The notes: generated by a model from the letters alone, not told the origin. A stretch of 64,000 nucleotides of DNA from Hevea brasiliensis (GCF_030052815.1 NC_079510.1:8441375-8505374), one strand, 5' to 3'. Counted from the first letter of the stretch, positions 12,111 to 25,425 are shown. Made by a program: numbers and translations.

Positions 12111-13636
12111 CTAAGAGTTTCTCCTTTGTCCGTGGTACATGAGTTGAAATCATTACAGGCTAGTTTGGAGGTCGATGATGAGGGACAGACAGTAGTTGCA
12201 TGGCATGTACAACCAGTGTTGATTGATTAGATTAGAATGGCTGCACAGAATGATGAGAAATATCAGAAGCTAATGGAAGAAGTTCGACAGGGCAAGAAAC
12301 CTGAATTTTCTATGAGAGATGATGGCTTATTGCTACACTAGGGTAGAATGTGCATTCCTAATGATGTGGAATTGAGATAACTCATTATAAATGAAGCACA
12401 TGAGTCTCCTTTTACTATGCACCCTGGTGGCACTAAGATGTATAGAGGACTAAAGGAACACTACTAGTGGATGGGTATAAAAAGGGATGTAGCTGATTTT
12501 GTCTCCAAATGCCAAACTTGTCAGCAAGTGAAGGCAGAACATCTAGTACCAGCTGGGTTACTACATCCATTACCAGTACCTGAGTGGAAATGGGAAAGAA
12601 TAACTATGTATTTCGTGATGGGACTTCCGAGGACACAGAAGAGTCATGATGTAGTATGGGTCATAGTGGACAGATTGACCAAGTCTGCTCATTTTCTGCC
12701 AGTTCAGATGGACTACAATATGGAGAGATTGGCTAAACTATACATTGATGAGATAGTGAGACTGTATGGAGTGCCAATATCGATTGTGTCAGATAGAGAT
12801 CCTAGGTTCACTTCTAGATTCTGGGGTAGTCTTCAGAGAGCCCTAGGAATTAGATTGAACTTCAATACGACATTCCACCTATAGACAGATGGCCAGTCTG
12901 AAAGGGTAATTCAGATATTGGAGGATATGCTACGGGCTTGTGTGATTAAGTTTGAGGGTGGTTGGGATACACACTTACCACTGATTGAGTTTGCTTACAA
13001 CAACAGCTATCAATCAAGCATCGGCATGCCTCTGTATGGCAGGAAGTGTAGAACTCCTCTGTCTTGGGATGAACTGGGTGAAAGAAAAATGATTGGGCCA
13101 AAGATTATTCAGCAGACAGAGGAGAAAATCAAACTGATCAAAGATCGACTCAAGGCTGCATCAGACCATCAGAAGTTCTACATCAATATGAAGAGGGGAG
13201 ATATTGAATATGCAGTGGGTGATAAGGTATTCCTCAAGGTTTTCCCTTGGAAGAAAATTATGAGATTTGGCAGAAAGGGGAAACTGAGTCCTCGTTTCAT
13301 TGGACCATATGAGGTTCTGGAAAGAGTGGGTCCTCTGGCATACCGATTAGCACTACCTCCAGAGTTAGAGAAGATACATAATGTCTTCCATGTATCCTTG
13401 TTGAGAAGGTATAGATCAGACTCATCTCATGTACTACTAGTAGAAGAGATTGAGGTGAATCTAGACCTCACATATGAGGAAGAACTAATAGAGATTCTGG
13501 CATATGAGGTGAAACAGTTGAGGAACAAACAGATACCACTAGTAAAAGTGTTGTGGAACCATCATTCAGGCCTGAAGCTACTTGGAAACGTGAGGAGGAT
13601 ATGAGGAGACAACACCCACAGCTGTTCAGAGACTAA
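12111..13636 (+). pseudogene. Integrase with C-terminal chromodomain, element A
   Basis: The zinc-binding N-terminus has H (EAHESPFTMHPGG) and the CQTCQQVK pair, with a stop (TAG) replacing a Trp at 12466. In the catalytic core the first Asp is lost: [11 protein letters not shown] stands where M-D-F-V is expected. The second Asp ([14 protein letters not shown]) and the Glu (DGQSERVIQ) remain, with a TAG before TDGQ. The GPY/F region reads SPRFIGPYEVLERVGPLAYR. A chromodomain follows (VEILA-type EILAYEVKQLRNKQIPLVKV), then a frameshift near 13570 and ATWKREEDMRRQHPQLF, ending at TAA 13634-13636. Integrase would insert the cDNA; the chromodomain would steer it to heterochromatin. Confidence 0.9.
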
Positions 13637-13668
13637 GGACAGGTAAAATTTCGAGACAAAATTTATTT

Positions 13669-13682
13669 TAAGGGGGGGAGAA
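13669..13682 (+). other. Polypurine tract of element A
   Basis: A purine run with seven G (AAGGGGGGGAGAA) ends one base before the 3' LTR start TGTAACAACC. It is the expected primer for plus-strand DNA synthesis. Confidence 0.85.
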
Positions 13683-13683
13683 T

Positions 13684-14692
13684 TGTAACAACCCTATATG
13701 CATAGCCTTGTATATTTTACTGTTCTGGTGACCGATGTCGGTTCGGACAATTAAGAGGATTAAAACTATATTTAAGTCACCTAGAAAAGCTCTAAATGAA
13801 AATTAATAGTGATTAGCAGAAGGTCAAGTATAAATAAGAAAAACAAAGCATAAAAGGTTAAATGAGCCGGGGGTCATAGCGATGGGTGACCTTACCGGGA
13901 AGTGACTGCGAGGGTAACTGCAACTCTAATTTTGAATGGAACATTGTGACACCATAGTCCTAAGAAGTATTGTGAAGTTACTAGAAAAGAGAAAATCATA
14001 GAAAAGAGAAAATCATAGAAAAGAGTTGATATGTAGGTCAAATAATTAGATCAGGGTTCTAGAAGAAACATTAAATTATTGACAAACCGGATCAGACCTG
14101 CGAGGGGCAAATTGGTCAATTCACCCCTAGAGGTCACTCATGGCCAAACTGTCCAATAAAATCTGAAAAATGAAAATTACGAAGTATGGAATTAAATTAA
14201 AGAAGTATGGTAAAACAAAAGAAAAAGAAAAAAAAAGAAAATAGGATTATGACATCATCATATGTAAGCATGATCTAACAAAAGGAATTTAATTTTTATT
14301 TATTTAAGTAATTTCTATTGGGCACCTTAAAAGTAAATAAAGAAAAAAAAAAGAAAAAAAGAGTCATCTTCTTTATTTAGAGCTCCATGGCCGAATAGCA
14401 TTCCCTCTCTCTATACACATTTCTTCATCTTTCTCACTAGATTTTCCCCAAGTCTTCACCTTAAAACACCTAGTAGTCTTCATAAAAAATTCTCCTTACC
14501 TCTTGAGGAATCACTCGTGAGCATAAAAAAGAAAGGAATTGGAAGTAAAAAGCTTAAAGATTTTCCCTAAGAGAGGTTAGTGCCCATTAATCTATTATTT
14601 TTATGTATTCCTTGTAAACTAGCTTAAAGATGATCAAATAAGTAAGAAATTGAAGGAAATTATGGGTGAATTTGAGAAGTGTAAATTTTGAC
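13684..14692 (+). repeat. 3' LTR of element A, first piece
   Basis: It starts TGTAACAACCCTATATGCAT and aligns with the 5' LTR from 5484 to about 6483, with one small local duplication (AGAAAAGAGAAAATCAT near 13985-14020). It stops at 14692, where a reversed solo LTR begins. The last five bases, TTGAC, form one half of that insertion's target duplication. Confidence 0.9.
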
Positions 14693-17600
14693 TGTCACAC
14701 CTTACCCCTCTATAAGGCATAACATGATCCCGTAGAATACCTAATGAACTACCGAACTTCACCTACCGATAACTCATTAAGTACCCTACAAGGGATTTTA
14801 AAACAATTTTCTTATCTTTGACAAGTGGTGAGCATTTCTAATAAGCATTTAAAACATTTAGTTGAAATTAAAACTAATTAATATTTTTGCCCATTTTAGT
14901 TTTCCGCAAATCTTATAAAAATTTTGACAGAGTTTCCTCTGTATGTTGAGAAAACCGTTCTTCGAATACCTGTAAAAAGCAATTCTAAAAGTTTTTCTCA
15001 ACCACTACTTCGGTTTCACAATCAAACTCAATCAATTTCTCAAAATACTGTCAATCAATATCATTCATATTTCATTAAAAACAAAATAATTTATACACAA
15101 CCTTACAAATTTATATCAAAAGAAACACAAACTAAACTTTATTACAAACTTCATACAAATTTGTGTACAAGCTGCTCAAGACCCATTTTTACATGTCCAT
15201 ACATTTATGTGCAATATATACATCAAAAGAAGTATATTTATACCCGAAAACTTTAGGCTGGTAGCTTCACACACCTCAGCAGCTCAGTCTGCTGCTCCTC
15301 TAGTTTCTGTATCTGCGACAGCAATAAAAGCTATCGCTGAGTGCTAGGACTCAGTGGTGCACAATATACTAAAATAATCTTTATGCAAAACTTAAAGGAC
15401 ATTCATTCAAAAATTTGGCTAAACATGAAAATTTAATACCATCATGCATTGTAAGATTTTACATGTAAACCAAGTTCATTTCAAAGTATCAAAACACATT
15501 TCATAAAACCCACAGTTAGATCACGTCATTCGAAACAAATAGAATCTCAATAGCCAGAGGCTAAAGAGAAATCACATGAATCTCAATAGCCAGAGGCTAA
15601 AGAGAAATCATATCACAGGCTAGCTAGCTCAAATATATGGATATCCATTCACATCCTCTTCTACTGGCACACCTCAACACTTCTCCAGAGAAGGAATCAA
15701 AATTCAAAACTAATTACCTCCACTAGTCGTGCTAGTGAGGTGTTCAAATATATGGTCATGACACTGTGGTTTCAAAACTTATCTTAACAATTTGCTAAAC
15801 ATTGTCATTTCAAATATACACAATAATTTTCAACAATTTAGATCAAACATCATAAGAATGCCATAATCCAACATTTCATATTATTCAAAACGATATGCAA
15901 AAGATGATTATAAAAGTATATGTTGTGCACAAACCTCAAACGAGTCGCCTGTTGGCCTTGACTCGAATCCTCGGGTTCTGTCCCGGTATTCTTTTCCACT
16001 GAAACACGAAATTTTCCAATGTTTCAGTACTAAAACTTAAATAAATCCAAAATAAACTTAGCTTCACATTTACCTAGCTCTAACGTGTTAAATTCGACGT
16101 TCTCGAAATTTTGTGTATCGGGTTACTATTCACTGCACTATTTAAGTCAAATTATTGACTTTCTAAGGCTTAATGAGTATGGGAACTCCAACTTCACCCA
16201 CATACCACATTTTGGTCACCAAACTTGTTGGTTTTGGTCATTTGTTTAAAGCTTAGGTCATTTTGGCAAAATTGCCAATTTTCGGTTTTGGTTCTCCGAA
16301 GTTGCACTGTTCCATTGGTCGATCTACTGTTGGAATTTGACAAAACTTCCTTCATAGAAAATGTTTCTTATTGTCTTAAGTGTATTCTCATTTTTGGATC
16401 ACCCCAATCAGAGTTTTGTAGCTCAAGTTATGGCCAAAATAAGTTTACTGTTCACGTGTACTGTTCATACTGAGATTTTGGTGCTGGCAGATTTTTGGTC
16501 CAACTTTGGTTAATAATTTGATCAAGTTAAGTTCATAATTTGGTCTCACTTTCTTCACATGAAATGTTGTACTATGTCTCAGGTTTCCCTCGGTTCAAGA
16601 ATCGCCTAAATCCGAGTTTTCTAGAGAGAGTTATAATCATCCAAACATTGCTGCTCAATGAAAATTCTGCAGAATCTCAGTACAGTAAATTTAAATTTGC
16701 TCAATGATTTGAATGAGTTAATGGCCTAATTTGGGTTGATGTTCTTCATGAAAGTTTTAGGTCTATATCATATCTAATTTCTGGTAAAATTTCAGGTCAA
16801 TTTGACCTACCTAGCTCGAGTTATGACCAAATGAACAGTTACTGTTCATTTGGTCAGTTTAGTGCAGTGCCTGCCTGCACTCATTCCACTTTGGTCAATT
16901 GTTTCACTAAGTTTTGGTCAGTTTTTGGCTATGGTTCCTTAATGAAAATTGTGCTCTTTTATGTCTATTTTCATCTCCAATTGGTGGCATATCCATTAGG
17001 CTTGTAAAATTTGAGTTTTGGTCCTTCAAAGTGGGGTCATGCTGCCAGCAGCATGACCATTGGACCTCCGAATTTAACTTAGTTTCCTATCATTCCCACA
17101 CAAGTTATTTGGTCATAATTGACCATTATTTCACTTCACAATAGGTCCAACATGCCATTTATACATTTCTCCAAATTTTGGTTCACAAACCCTAGCCTAC
17201 AAACCCTAATCTTACTAACTCTTGCATTTAACCACAAGTAGTGCACTTAGTCCTAACCATTCAACTAATCAAAGCTTTTAAACTCATTCTAATGCATCAA
17301 ACCATTCAATTTCATACTCCCCTCAACTAGGCTGAATTTCAGTTTGTCCTTCACAAATTTTTTTTTTATTTCATTTCTTTAGTTTCTAGTTAATTAGACT
17401 AATAACACAACTAATTCAACAAAAAAAATCAAATTTAATCTACTAACCTTAGTGCAGAATTTCTTTCCTTCAAACTTCTTCCTTTCTTTTTTTTTTTTTG
17501 TTGTCAAGTCCTCTATCAAGGCTTGAAATCAAGGTTTAATATTGGAGGTTTAACTTTCTATGGTGGAATTAGGGATTTGATCAAGCTCAAAATGAGCTTT

Positions 17601-18317
17601 AATGGAGGTTTTGGGTAAGGGAGAGGGAGAATGAAAGTGAGCTACGGGAAGAAGAGCTTTCAATTTTTTTTTTTCTTTTATTTTCTTTTATAAATTTTAA
17701 TTATGGAAGACCACAAAATTTAATTAAATAAATATTTAATTAATTCTTTTATGACATCATCTTTGACTTTTCTAACTTCTTTCTTTTCCTTTTTTTTTTC
17801 TATTTTTCTATTAGTTCTTTAATTTAATTCTTGATTCCGAAATTTTCTTTTCTCCGTTTTTATTTGACAGTTAGGTCAGGAGTTAGCTCTCGGGGTCAAT
17901 TGACCAAATTGCCCCTCGCCAGTTCATCCCGGTTTGCAAATAATTCCATATTTCTTTCGGTTCCCTGACCTAATTATTTGACTGGCTTAACAGTTCTTTT
18001 TCGTGATTTTCTCTTTTCCACTGTGTTCATAAGGGTCCTAAGGACCGCAATGTCACTTTTTACGGTTCGAAATTTGAGTTTAAAACGACTTCGCAGTCGT
18101 TCCCAATGAGGTCACTCATCGCTGTGACTCTCGGCTCGTTTAACCTCTTATGTTCTATTTTTCTTATTTATAGTTAACTAATTAAACATTGCTAATTATT
18201 TGTATTTATGGCTTCTCAAGTTGTCTTCAATGTGGCTCTAATCTCCTTAAATGTCCGGACCGACACCGATCACCGGAACAGTGAAATCTACCAGGCTATG
18301 CAAACGGGGGTGTTACA
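14693..18317 (-). mobile_element. Solo LTR 1, minus strand, inside A's 3' LTR (3625 bp)
   Basis: It starts TGTCACACC and ends GGGTGTTACA on the plus strand, so it is a complete Tekay-like LTR in reverse. The flanks are TTGAC (14688-14692) and TTGGC (18318-18322), a 5-bp target duplication with one difference. The A LTR continues beyond it without loss. No internal region is present, so it arose by recombination between two LTRs. It is closest to the LTR of element F. A 37-bp unit is tandemly doubled at about 15542-15612. No gene lies inside; the open frames are short. Confidence 0.9.
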
Positions 18318-19897
18318 TTGGCCATCAAGTAATGAACTAGGGTTTGCTTAAGTTTGATGAATTTAAAAGTGTAATTGAGTGTAAATTAGTATGTAGAAGA
18401 TAGCTATACACTTTAATTGCACTAATCGAATAAGATGCAAAAATTAGGGTTCTTGAGCTAATGAATTTGGGGGAAAATTTGGTAAAAATTGGAATTTGAT
18501 GCAATTGGACCTACGTGAGGTTAGAAATGGTCAATTGGGGCCAATTGGGGTGTGTTAGAATGGTTAGAATTGAAAGGCAATTCGTATTAGTGAGGGTTCA
18601 CTTCTGAGCAGTTTAACCTTGGTCCCTTTTAAGGACCAAAACTGTAATTCTGCCACCCCAATTGGTATGAGGTCAATTGGGGATAAAAATAAACACATAA
18701 TGACATAATTTTCATGTAGAAATCATGCTTAGGAAATGACATTAAGATAGTGAACAATTAGATCAAATCTGGATAATAGCACACTGCTACTGTACAAAAG
18801 TGACTAAATGAACAGTGTTTGTTCATTTGGCCATAACTTTGTGTAAGAATGTCCAAATGATCTGAATTTTATACCGATGGAAAGCTGACACATAGAACTA
18901 CAACTTTTATGAAGAACACAAACCCAAATTCTGATCATAACCTATACAAAAAGTGAGCTGCAATCAGCACACAAAAACTGCCAGAACCAAGAAAGTGTCC
19001 AGAATTCGAGGTAGCTATCAATCTGGCCAGCCTTAGAAACATAAGCATATCTTGAGCTAAAAAACTCCAAATTGAGTGATTCAAAAAGAGAATTAAAGCT
19101 AAGACAATAAGGAACAATTTTGATGAAGAACACTTTGCCAAATTCCTACAGTAACCAGACCAATGAAACAGTGCAAAACAAAGGACCAAAACTGAAAAAT
19201 TGAAATTTCTCTTAGGAGACTTAGAAATTGAAATGGCAACTAATACCAACAAATTAGATACCCAAAATGTGGCATGTGGGTGTAATTGGAATTCACATGC
19301 CTATTAAGCATGATAAAGTCAACATTTTGACTTGAATAGTGCCATAAATAGTGACCCCGAAATGTAAAATTCGAATAATACCATTTTAAGCACATTTAAG
19401 GGTACCAAATAAGCATGAAATAAATTGTTGGATTTATTATGAGATCTGATACTGAAACACTGTAAACTGTGTGTTTCAGTTGAAAAAGGCACTAAGAAGG
19501 ATAAGGACAAGTGAGTCAAGGCCTAGAGGCGACTTAGTCCAGGTTTGTGCACAATAACTTTAAACTATTGCTTTCATATTTAAACCTTGATTTGTTACGC
19601 ATTGTAAGTGTATTGTGTTAATTTGAATTTCAAGAACTATTGTGTTGCCACTTTGTGAATGTAAATTGGACTTTGGAAATTGATTGGATTTTGCATGCAA
19701 TATTTGAATAAATAATTTTAAATTGATTTCGGATTCATACTTAGCATGATAGTACCATATTATTCCTCCTCCATTTATAGGGTTGAGATCGATTCTTTTT
19801 TCTCCTTCTCTGGCTTGCTAGTTGAGGTCAAGATCGGATGAGTACTCGTATAGCTAGCTAGCCACCTCCCTCATTGATTTCGATTAGTGAGGTTGTA
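18318..19897 (+). repeat. 3' LTR of element A, second piece
   Basis: It continues the A LTR (GGCCATCAAGTAATGAACTA matching 5' LTR position about 6479) and keeps the ACTGAAACAC/GTGTTTCAGT inverted repeat at 19451-19480. It stops at TTGTA (19893-19897), where solo LTR 2 begins. Confidence 0.9.
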
Positions 19898-22800
19898 TGT
19901 AACACCCCTATGTTCGATAGTGCGTTCTACTGCACCAGTGACCAGTGTCTATCCGGACTGCTAGAATGCCTAGAACTATATTTAAATATTTGTGAGGAGA
20001 CATAGAATAATGAAATACGAGAAAAGAAAAGACAAGAAAAATAAAGGAAAAATAATAGCAATGAAATGTAACCAAGTTAAACGAGTCGAGAACCATAGCG
20101 ATGGGTCACCGCACCGGGAAGTTGCAGCATGGACCGTTGACTAGCCCTGGACCGCAGGGAACCCTGGAAAATATTTTTAGGACTTAAATAAACATCTATT
20201 GAAGTATAAATATCATTAGAAATATCAAAGAAAAATTAATTAATTGGTACAAAGAAAAATGGGAAATCGAGAAAACGACAAAACTCGGTGTTATCAAAAA
20301 ATCGGGAATGCAACCCAAACAGGGACATTGTGGTCATTTGACACCCGAGTTGTCTTTTGACCTAAATGTCCATTAAAAATAAATAATATTACACTTCAAA
20401 AATATCATGAAAAATTAAATTGGTGGTACCTAATTCAATTAGCAAAAGATAGGAGCTTAATGTGGGAATTTGGAAATTTAAGAATAAACAAACATTAAAT
20501 CTCCACTTAGTGGTCCACTAACACCTAAAGTGGACCCTTAACCTTCATTTTGGAAAGCAGAAACTCACCTTCTTCAACCTCTCAAAGACCAGCCGAAATG
20601 CTCCCAAAGAATCCTCCATGGCCGAAATCATGCAAGCTTCCATTTCCCATGATCCAAGCTATTTTTCCACTTGATTCCTTCACTAAAGTTGTTCTAGACA
20701 ACTTGGGTAGTAGATAGGCAGCAAGAAGATCAAGTTTTGGTGAGGTTTTGAAGAGTTTAAAAAGTGGTAAGTATGTACTTTTTATGCTTGTTTCATTAAA
20801 CTTAGTATGGATGTCATGGGTAGTTGAATTGTGGAAGGATTTTTGAAGTTTGATGAGTTAAGGGAGACGTCCATTTTTGGCAGCCATGGACCTTTAATAA
20901 GGGCAGTTTATCTTTGCATGTAAATGGTAGATTAAAGTGTTAATGTAAATGTTTATGTGTGTAGGAATAAATTGGATAATGTATACTAAATGTATATGTG
21001 GAAGTACACTTGATTTTGGAAGCTTAGAAGCTAATTAGAGAGATGTACCAATCGACAATTTGAAGTGTGGACCAAAATATGTTATTTCATGGTTTGGTTT
21101 ATGGAATTATATTATTGAATTATGGTGCTTGTTATGGCAGCATGTATATATGTATAAGGGTTTGAATGTGGACATGTAAATGAGCTAGGTTATGTGGTTA
21201 AATTGTTTGTAATTTGGACTTGAAAAATTCTGTACTATAATGTGCATATTGAGTGTGGTTATAAGCTGCCAAAATGACCAACAATGTGAAGTAAAATGTG
21301 TTTATGTTATGGTACAAACCAGAATTGGCATGGATGTGTAACTTGGTAATGTTAAATGTGTCCTTTGATTTGTGATGAAGAGTGTATAGCAGGGCAGTGT
21401 ATGTTTTGGCTTAGAACCTTAAGTGTGTGGCTCCAGTTGGTATGAGACCAATTGGAGGTGAAACTAGGCACAAAATGTGCCAACTTTCATGAAGGAAGTT
21501 TACCAAAATTCTGCCTAAAAGGTGACTTGAAAAATGACCAAATCCGGATTAGTGCTTTGAAAACCTGAAAATTGACCATTTGGACAGTAGTTAGTGTTTT
21601 GGCCATAATTCACTCAAAACAGGTCCAATTAACCTGAAATTTTTACCATGAATAGTTGAGACATATATCTACAATTCTTATGAAGACACCAAAGCCCAAA
21701 AATGGCCAGAACCAAACCAAATAGCTTGCACAAGTTCAGGTCCAAAAACTGGCCGAACCAAAAGTGACCTAAAAATGACCTAAAGTGACCATTTTGATGC
21801 ATTCTGACCAGCATTGCTAGATTGACCATAACTATGACCTGAAAATTTTCCCCGCGTGCAATAAGACATAGACCTACAAGTTTGTAGTTTTGACCAAAAC
21901 TCGAAAACTGAGAGAACTAGGTCATCCGGCTAGGTCAAATTAGTATACCGAAACCTGACAAATTGCAATAAAACGCAATATATATGGAAATGAATTGGGT
22001 AACATGTACCAACCCTAAAAGGCTACAAATGTGACATATTGGTAACATTAAAACCTAATTCACCTAGACTGCATCGAGGGTCCGCATCTTAGGTTGACTA
22101 ATGAAATAATAGAATTCAATAAATTAAGTATTAAGTTTTATTCTTAGAGACAGTTTAAATGAGTACTGAAACACTTCAAATTGTGTGTTTCAGTTAGCAA
22201 AGACTCAAGGAAGGGGAAGGAAATACTGAGTCAGGGCCAAGAGACAGTTATCAGAGATTTGTGCACAACAGTTATTTCTTTTGAATTTTTCAACTGAAAT
22301 AAATTATGACTATTTGTATATTATTATTTTAAATTGTGGAAATGTGTTTGAATGGATACTTATTGCTTGAAATGCATTGTAAATGGTTTGAAACTGTGAA
22401 AAATTGTTTGAATGATATTTGATGGATACTTATTGATTAAAAAGCATTGTAAATGGTTTGAAACCACAGCTATCATGTATATTGATTGAATTCCTTGCTA
22501 GCTTGTCTAGTGGGACGAATTGAATTCCCTCTCTAGCTGAAGTATTGAGATGTGTGCTTGTTGAGGACGAATAGAATGAGTACTCATATTTTTGTTAGCT
22601 AGCTATGTTATTCCTCATTAGCCATTGGCTTTTGGGATGAATTGAATTCCTCATTAGCCATCGGCTTTTGGGACGAATTGAACTTTAGAACATGATTAAG
22701 CTGTGTGTGTGATTTATGGATATTCATTGTGATATTGTGAAAAGGGAGCTTAAATTCTTATTGACATTCACTGTCTTTTGAATTTAACTATTTTTTGATT

Positions 22801-23596
22801 TATCGAGATTTATTGTGATATTCTGAAATGGAGTTTAAATTCTTTATGACATTCATTGTCTATGAATTTAACTATGGTTTAAGTATCCACCATTTATATG
22901 ACTTATGATTTGTGATTTAAAGTTATATTTGGTTAATGTTGTGCACCACTGAGACATTGTCTCAGCGATAGTTTTTTATTGCTGTCGCAAGTAGACAGAC
23001 TGATAGGGCAGCAGATTAGGCTACTAGTACTTCAGTGAGAGATTATCGGGTATATTAAATATACCATATTCTGCATTTTGTATTGTAATATATATTCACT
23101 GTATGTATATAGTGTTCTTGGTTTTGAGCAGTTATAAATTAAAATTATACATTGAAGTTATAAAATAAATTGTGAATTATTTTGGCTTGTAAAATTTGTA
23201 CTATATTTCTTTTATCTCAGCCTTTGAAAATAATAAAAAATTACTGTGGATTTGAGTTGAAAAACATATTGTGTTGATTAAATGTTAGAATTTGAGATTG
23301 AGAAATATATTTGAAGTGCTTTTTACAGGTTTTGAAGAACTGTTTTAATCAAAATACAGATGGCACTCCGCCAAAATTTTTATAGAAATTACTAATAATT
23401 CAAATGTGTTAGCTGTTTCACTTCAGTTTAAAAATTTTTTAACACCTGTAAATAGTGCTCACCACTGTAAAAAGAAGTAAGAAAAGTTTTAAAATCCCTT
23501 ATAGTGTATTTAATGGGTTATCAGTAGATAAAGTTGGTAATTCATTAGGTATACTATGGGATCATGTTATGCCTTACAGAGGGGTAGGGTGTGACA
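19898..23596 (+). mobile_element. Solo LTR 2, plus strand, inside A's 3' LTR (3699 bp)
   Basis: It starts TGTAACACCCCTATGTTCGA and ends GGGTAGGGTGTGACA, with a perfect TTGTA target duplication at 19893-19897 and 23597-23601. No internal region is present, so it is a solo LTR. It belongs to a different subfamily from A, and is the same as the LTR at the right end of the window (60974). It holds a 37-bp tandem duplication (about 22611-22680, TCATTAGCCATTGGCTTTTG type), an 8-1-8 perfect palindrome (22949-22965) and the shared inverted repeat at 22165-22194. Confidence 0.92.
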
Positions 23597-24467
23597 TTGT
23601 AGATTGCTTTGTCGTGGTGTACAACACGGCATTGATCGGAAATTTTGTGTCATGACCTAAGTTGTATATGGATTGGCAAATTGTGATATAAATGTGATTT
23701 AAAAATTGTGAAATATGATTGTGAAATGTTTAAATTATTATTATTAGTGAATGTTTAATTCAACATGTTAAATATTTTTTTTTATTGTGCACTATTGAGT
23801 AAATCATACTCAGGATAGCTTATATGCTGTCGCAGATAAGGGAAAAAAAAAAGCAGCAGAGTGAGCTGTTGAGTTGATGAGGACTTCACTGACTTTTTGG
23901 TATGGGTGTTATTTTATACCCAATGTATTTAGTTTGATGTAAATATAGAATTTTTCATATGTATTGATGTAAATTAAGCAGTTGTACAGTAAACTTGTAA
24001 TAATATTATTTTTAAATTTTATGTCTGTAAATTAATTTTTTTTATGCAATTGTTCATGAATTTATCTAGTTATTTTTGAAAATATTTGGGATGTGAATTT
24101 TGAATGGAAATTGGTTGAATTGGTTGGTTTGAGATTTATTTAGAGGTTGGGAGCTGTGAAATAAATTATTGGAAGTGCTTTTTACAGGTCTTTAAAATTT
24201 GGTTTTTCCCAATTACAGACGGCATTCTGCCGAAATTTTTTTAAAATTTGCGGAAAAATAAAATTTATCAAAATTTTTACCTAGTCTTCAAAATGAAATT
24301 AAAAGTTTTTAATACCTGTTAAAAGTGCTCACCACCTTCAAAAGAAGATAAAATTGTTTTAAAATCCTTTGTAGTGTATTTAATGGATTATCCATAGGTG
24401 AAGTTCAGTAATTCATTAAGTATACTTCGGGAACATGTCATGCCTCACAGAGGGGTAAGGTGTGACA
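23597..24467 (+). repeat. 3' LTR of element A, last piece
   Basis: It resumes the A LTR at TTGTAGATTGCTTTGTCGTG and runs to GTGTGACA at 24467, followed by the TTTAA target duplication. It carries the CGGCA-TTC-TGCCG dyad at 24220-24232. The pieces together give a full-length 3' LTR. Confidence 0.9.
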
Positions 24468-24472
24468 TTTAA

Positions 24473-25425
24473 GATCTAAAATTATAAAATGGACCTAAAA
24501 TGAGAAAGTTAAGACTAATGTTAGGATTTAAAAGTTGAAACCCTAACTTTTTGCACTGTGGATGAATTCTAGATAAACTCAAGTTTAGCGGCTGAACCAT
24601 CAATGTTTGACAGCCAATTCATGTAAATAGTTATGTAAATAGTGCATAGCCAACTTCGGCTACAGAAGTTCAAGACTTCGATTGCTAAACATGCCTTGAC
24701 TGATAATCCTAAATCTAATGAACTATATTTAAATCTTAAACTAAGAACGCTTTAATCTCTCTCCTCGTAGTCTGGAGAATAGGACACTCAAAACCTAAAA
24801 ACAAGAAGCCTAGAACTTTAAGATAATTAGGTTAATTATTTAAGTATAGTTAATGTTGGTTAGTTGCTTATTGTATAAACATTCTTGGCATGTTACAACT
24901 AAGTGAAATAAAATATAATAACGTAAGAACACTATTAAGTGTCTCCAAGAATATTTATATAATTTTCATAATACAAAACCAAATTAATTGGATTATAGAG
25001 AAGTTAGGAACCCTAATTGGGGAATTGGTTTACTAGACATAGATTAGAATTGCTTAAAGGCTCTAGATGGGCTTTGTGATATTGTTGCGGGCCTGAGGCC
25101 CTAAGTTGTATTGCTTTGTAGGGAGGATAGTTTTTGTTACAGGGGAGACTCTGTTGAATTTTCAGCAGGATAGTTAAGATAATTAAGTTAATTATGTAAC
25201 CACAGTTAATTAATGATCAATAGTATAAAAAAATGTTAGTACATCTATATAGGTCAATCTAGCCAGCAGTGCTAGCAGTCCTAGCAAGCCCAGTTACAAT
25301 AAAAGGTTAACTAGTACTATGAGTACTACCTACTTAAACTATTTTAAATGCATTTCTTTAAATAAATGTTTATAGCATATGTGGCAAGTTCATGCATAAT
25401 GATATCATATGATTTTGTTGGGTAT
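24473..25425. other. Unassigned AT-rich sequence between A and D
   Basis: This is the right-hand continuation of the sequence that A split at 5483. No coding frame is recognised. A roughly 45-base block (TAAGATAATTAGGTTAATTA near 24818) is repeated imperfectly near 25167. At 25137-25160 a TTACAGGGGAGACTCTG segment loosely recalls the TTACAGACGGCACTCTG block of the Tekay-like LTRs, so part of it may be an old LTR. I cannot assign it further. Confidence 0.3.

Larger units (their letters stand above)
5484..24467 (+). mobile_element. Element A: Tekay-like chromovirus with two later LTR insertions in its 3' LTR
   Basis: The element has the order 5' LTR, primer site, gag, protease, reverse transcriptase, RNase H, integrase, chromodomain, polypurine tract, 3' LTR. 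It is flanked by a perfect 5-bp target duplication, TTTAA, at 5479-5483 and 24468-24472. The match across 19 kb shows that everything between belongs to one insertion plus later nested ones. Removing the two nested solo LTRs leaves about 11.6 kb. The integrase-before-3'-LTR order, the chromodomain and the long LTRs place it with Tekay/Del-like chromoviruses, which are usually aimed at heterochromatin. All coding frames are broken. Confidence 0.92.

Noticed and set aside
14924..15256. 110-codon plus-strand ORF in solo LTR 1
   Set aside because: Lys/Ser/Tyr-rich chance frame in AT-rich LTR sequence, not kept in the related LTR of F.
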